NCBI GenBank assembly: GCA_031268615.1 | Contig: JAIRWZ010000018.1 | Location: 1-7,048 of the forward strand | DNA length: 7,048 nt | Source of the DNA: Actinomycetes bacterium | Lineage (GTDB): Bacteria > Actinomycetota > Coriobacteriia > WRKU01 > WQUG01 | Direction: 5' to 3' | In this document: positions 6,577-7,048 of the stretch, piece after piece | Position numbering within the stretch: the stretch's first letter is position 1 | How the letters are laid out: each line of letters begins with the position of its first letter | Notes under the pieces: generated by a model | Told to the model about the DNA's origin: nothing | The model's input: the letters and a program-made list of their open reading frames with translations, nothing else | Database searches by the model: none | Made by a program: the position numbers and the translations under genes

Positions 6577-6658
6577 GAAGTGAGTACTGAGCCTGCCCCC
6601 GGCTTTGACCGGGGGTCCATCCCCGCAACTTTGAAGCTGGTATGGACGTACTCACTTC
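6577..6658. repeat. 82-bp intergenic element with 11-bp inverted ends
   Basis: GAAGTGAGTAC (6577-6587) and its exact complement GTACTCACTTC (6648-6658) bound an 82-bp segment that fills most of the 135-bp gap between the DUF4143 gene and the sensor kinase. The centre holds a GC-rich hairpin (6596-6615). The right end extends into a 23-bp sequence found again at 3938-3960. The design resembles small palindromic intergenic repeats or a miniature inverted-repeat element, but no clear target-site duplication flanks it and only this copy is visible, so the class is inference. It lies immediately upstream of the kinase gene and could also affect its expression. Confidence 0.65.
6596..6615. other. 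GC-rich hairpin inside the intergenic element
   Basis: CCCCCGG (6596-6602) pairs perfectly with CCGGGGG (6609-6615) around a 6-nt loop. It lies downstream of the DUF4143 stop on the minus strand and could act as a transcription barrier or mRNA end. There is no T tract on either side, so it is not a classical intrinsic terminator. Confidence 0.5.
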
Positions 6659-6666
6659 GCCTGTTA

Positions 6667-7048
6667 CTACTTGAAAAGCGCGACAGTATCTAACAAGAAA
6701 TCCTCTAGCGGACAATCTGTCCCGCCTACAATCAGACTGAGAGCTTCGGGGTAGCGTTTCCGGAATTCCAGAGAGCCACCCAGCCCTTTGATACGTCCAC
6801 TTTTAACCTCGATGGCCGTCAGACCCAATCCTTTGCGAATGACGAAATCGACTTCCTTGCCCCTGTCGCGCCAGTAAAACACCTCGAAGCCTTCAACGGC
6901 GCCACGCGCCAACAACCGCGCGCCAACGGCGCTTTCCACCAGATGGCCCCGCATTGCGAAATCCTCACGAAGGAGTAGGCGAGCCGAACCCAAGGCATAG
7001 GTCATTAGCGCTGTATCATAAGCCATTAAACGAGGGGAACTGTTGCGA
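6667..7048 (-). CDS. ATP-binding DUF4143 protein, C-terminal part (cut by window edge)
   Basis: This is the C-terminal portion of a large ATP-binding protein of the AAA_14/DUF4143 type; full members are about 400 residues. The visible part contains SSPRLMAYDTALMTYALG, then GHLVESAVGARLL, VFYWRDRGKEVDFVI and AIEVKSGR. The last three give the E, D and E-x-K positions of a PD-(D/E)XK-like fold, which is how DUF4143 is generally viewed. The reading frame stays open through the window edge: RNSSPRL precedes the Met at 7026, and those residues belong to the conserved motif. The ATG at 7026 is therefore internal and the N-terminal AAA domain lies outside. The stop is TAG at 6667. Such genes are common accessory genes in anaerobic bacteria and Actinomycetota; their function is poorly known. 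A link to the two-component system is not indicated. Confidence 0.88.
   Translation of the reverse strand, partial: RNSSPRLMAYDTALMTYALGSARLLLREDFAMRGHLVESAVGARLLARGAVEGFEVFYWRDRGKEVDFVIRKGLGLTAIEVKSGRIKGLGGSLEFRKRYPEALSLIVGGTDCPLEDFLLDTVALFK

Noticed and set aside
6577..6658. CRISPR repeat or complete insertion sequence
   Set aside because: There is no regular repeat-spacer array, no transposase gene and no clear target-site duplication; only a short inverted-repeat element is supported.
6509..6715. Minus-strand 68-aa frame crossing the intergenic element
   Set aside because: It overlaps the DUF4143 and kinase genes, reads through the inverted-repeat hairpin, and has no supporting ribosome site or family resemblance.

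Overview
The window looks like a piece of an actinobacterial chromosome. The evidence is moderately high GC, a NarL/DesK-type sensor kinase with the 'PLVWRRRAPI..LA' membrane segment common in Actinomycetota, and a Gram-positive-style membrane-fusion/ABC/permease export cassette. A genus cannot be assigned from the sequence alone. Every supported gene lies on the minus strand, so transcription runs from high to low coordinates. The long plus-strand reading frames are shadows of these genes.

In transcription order: (1) 7048-6667 is the C-terminal part of an ATP-binding DUF4143 (PD-(D/E)XK-like) protein that runs off the window edge. (2) 6666-6532 is a 135-bp intergenic stretch with an 82-bp element: 11-bp perfect inverted ends around a GC-rich hairpin. 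(3) 6531-4837 and 4840-4082 encode a sensor histidine kinase and a LuxR/NarL response regulator overlapping by 4 bp (ATGA). (4) After an 88-bp gap comes a four-gene export cassette: a 116-aa single-pass membrane protein of unknown function (3993-3643), a MacA/YknX-like adaptor (3643-2165), a MacB/LolD-type ATPase (about 2147-1242) and a MacB/FtsX-type permease (1245-43). Within the cassette the junctions are TAATG, a 17-bp gap and GTGA, so it is almost certainly one operon.

The likely logic is that the kinase/regulator pair senses an envelope stress or an exported or toxic compound and controls the adjacent exporter. That is inference from adjacency. The layout recalls Bacillus YknWXYZ, where an extra membrane protein precedes a MacA-like adaptor, an ATPase and a permease. 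The 116-aa protein sits in the YknW position but does not look homologous to it.

The points most worth a second look are: a histidine-rich array of five-residue repeats inserted in the ATP lid of the kinase; an unusually long Pro/Gly/Thr repeat loop in its membrane domain; a 23-bp sequence (one mismatch) shared by the intergenic inverted-repeat element and the N-terminal codons of the small membrane protein; and the small protein itself. No complete insertion sequence, CRISPR array, tRNA, rRNA or riboswitch was seen.
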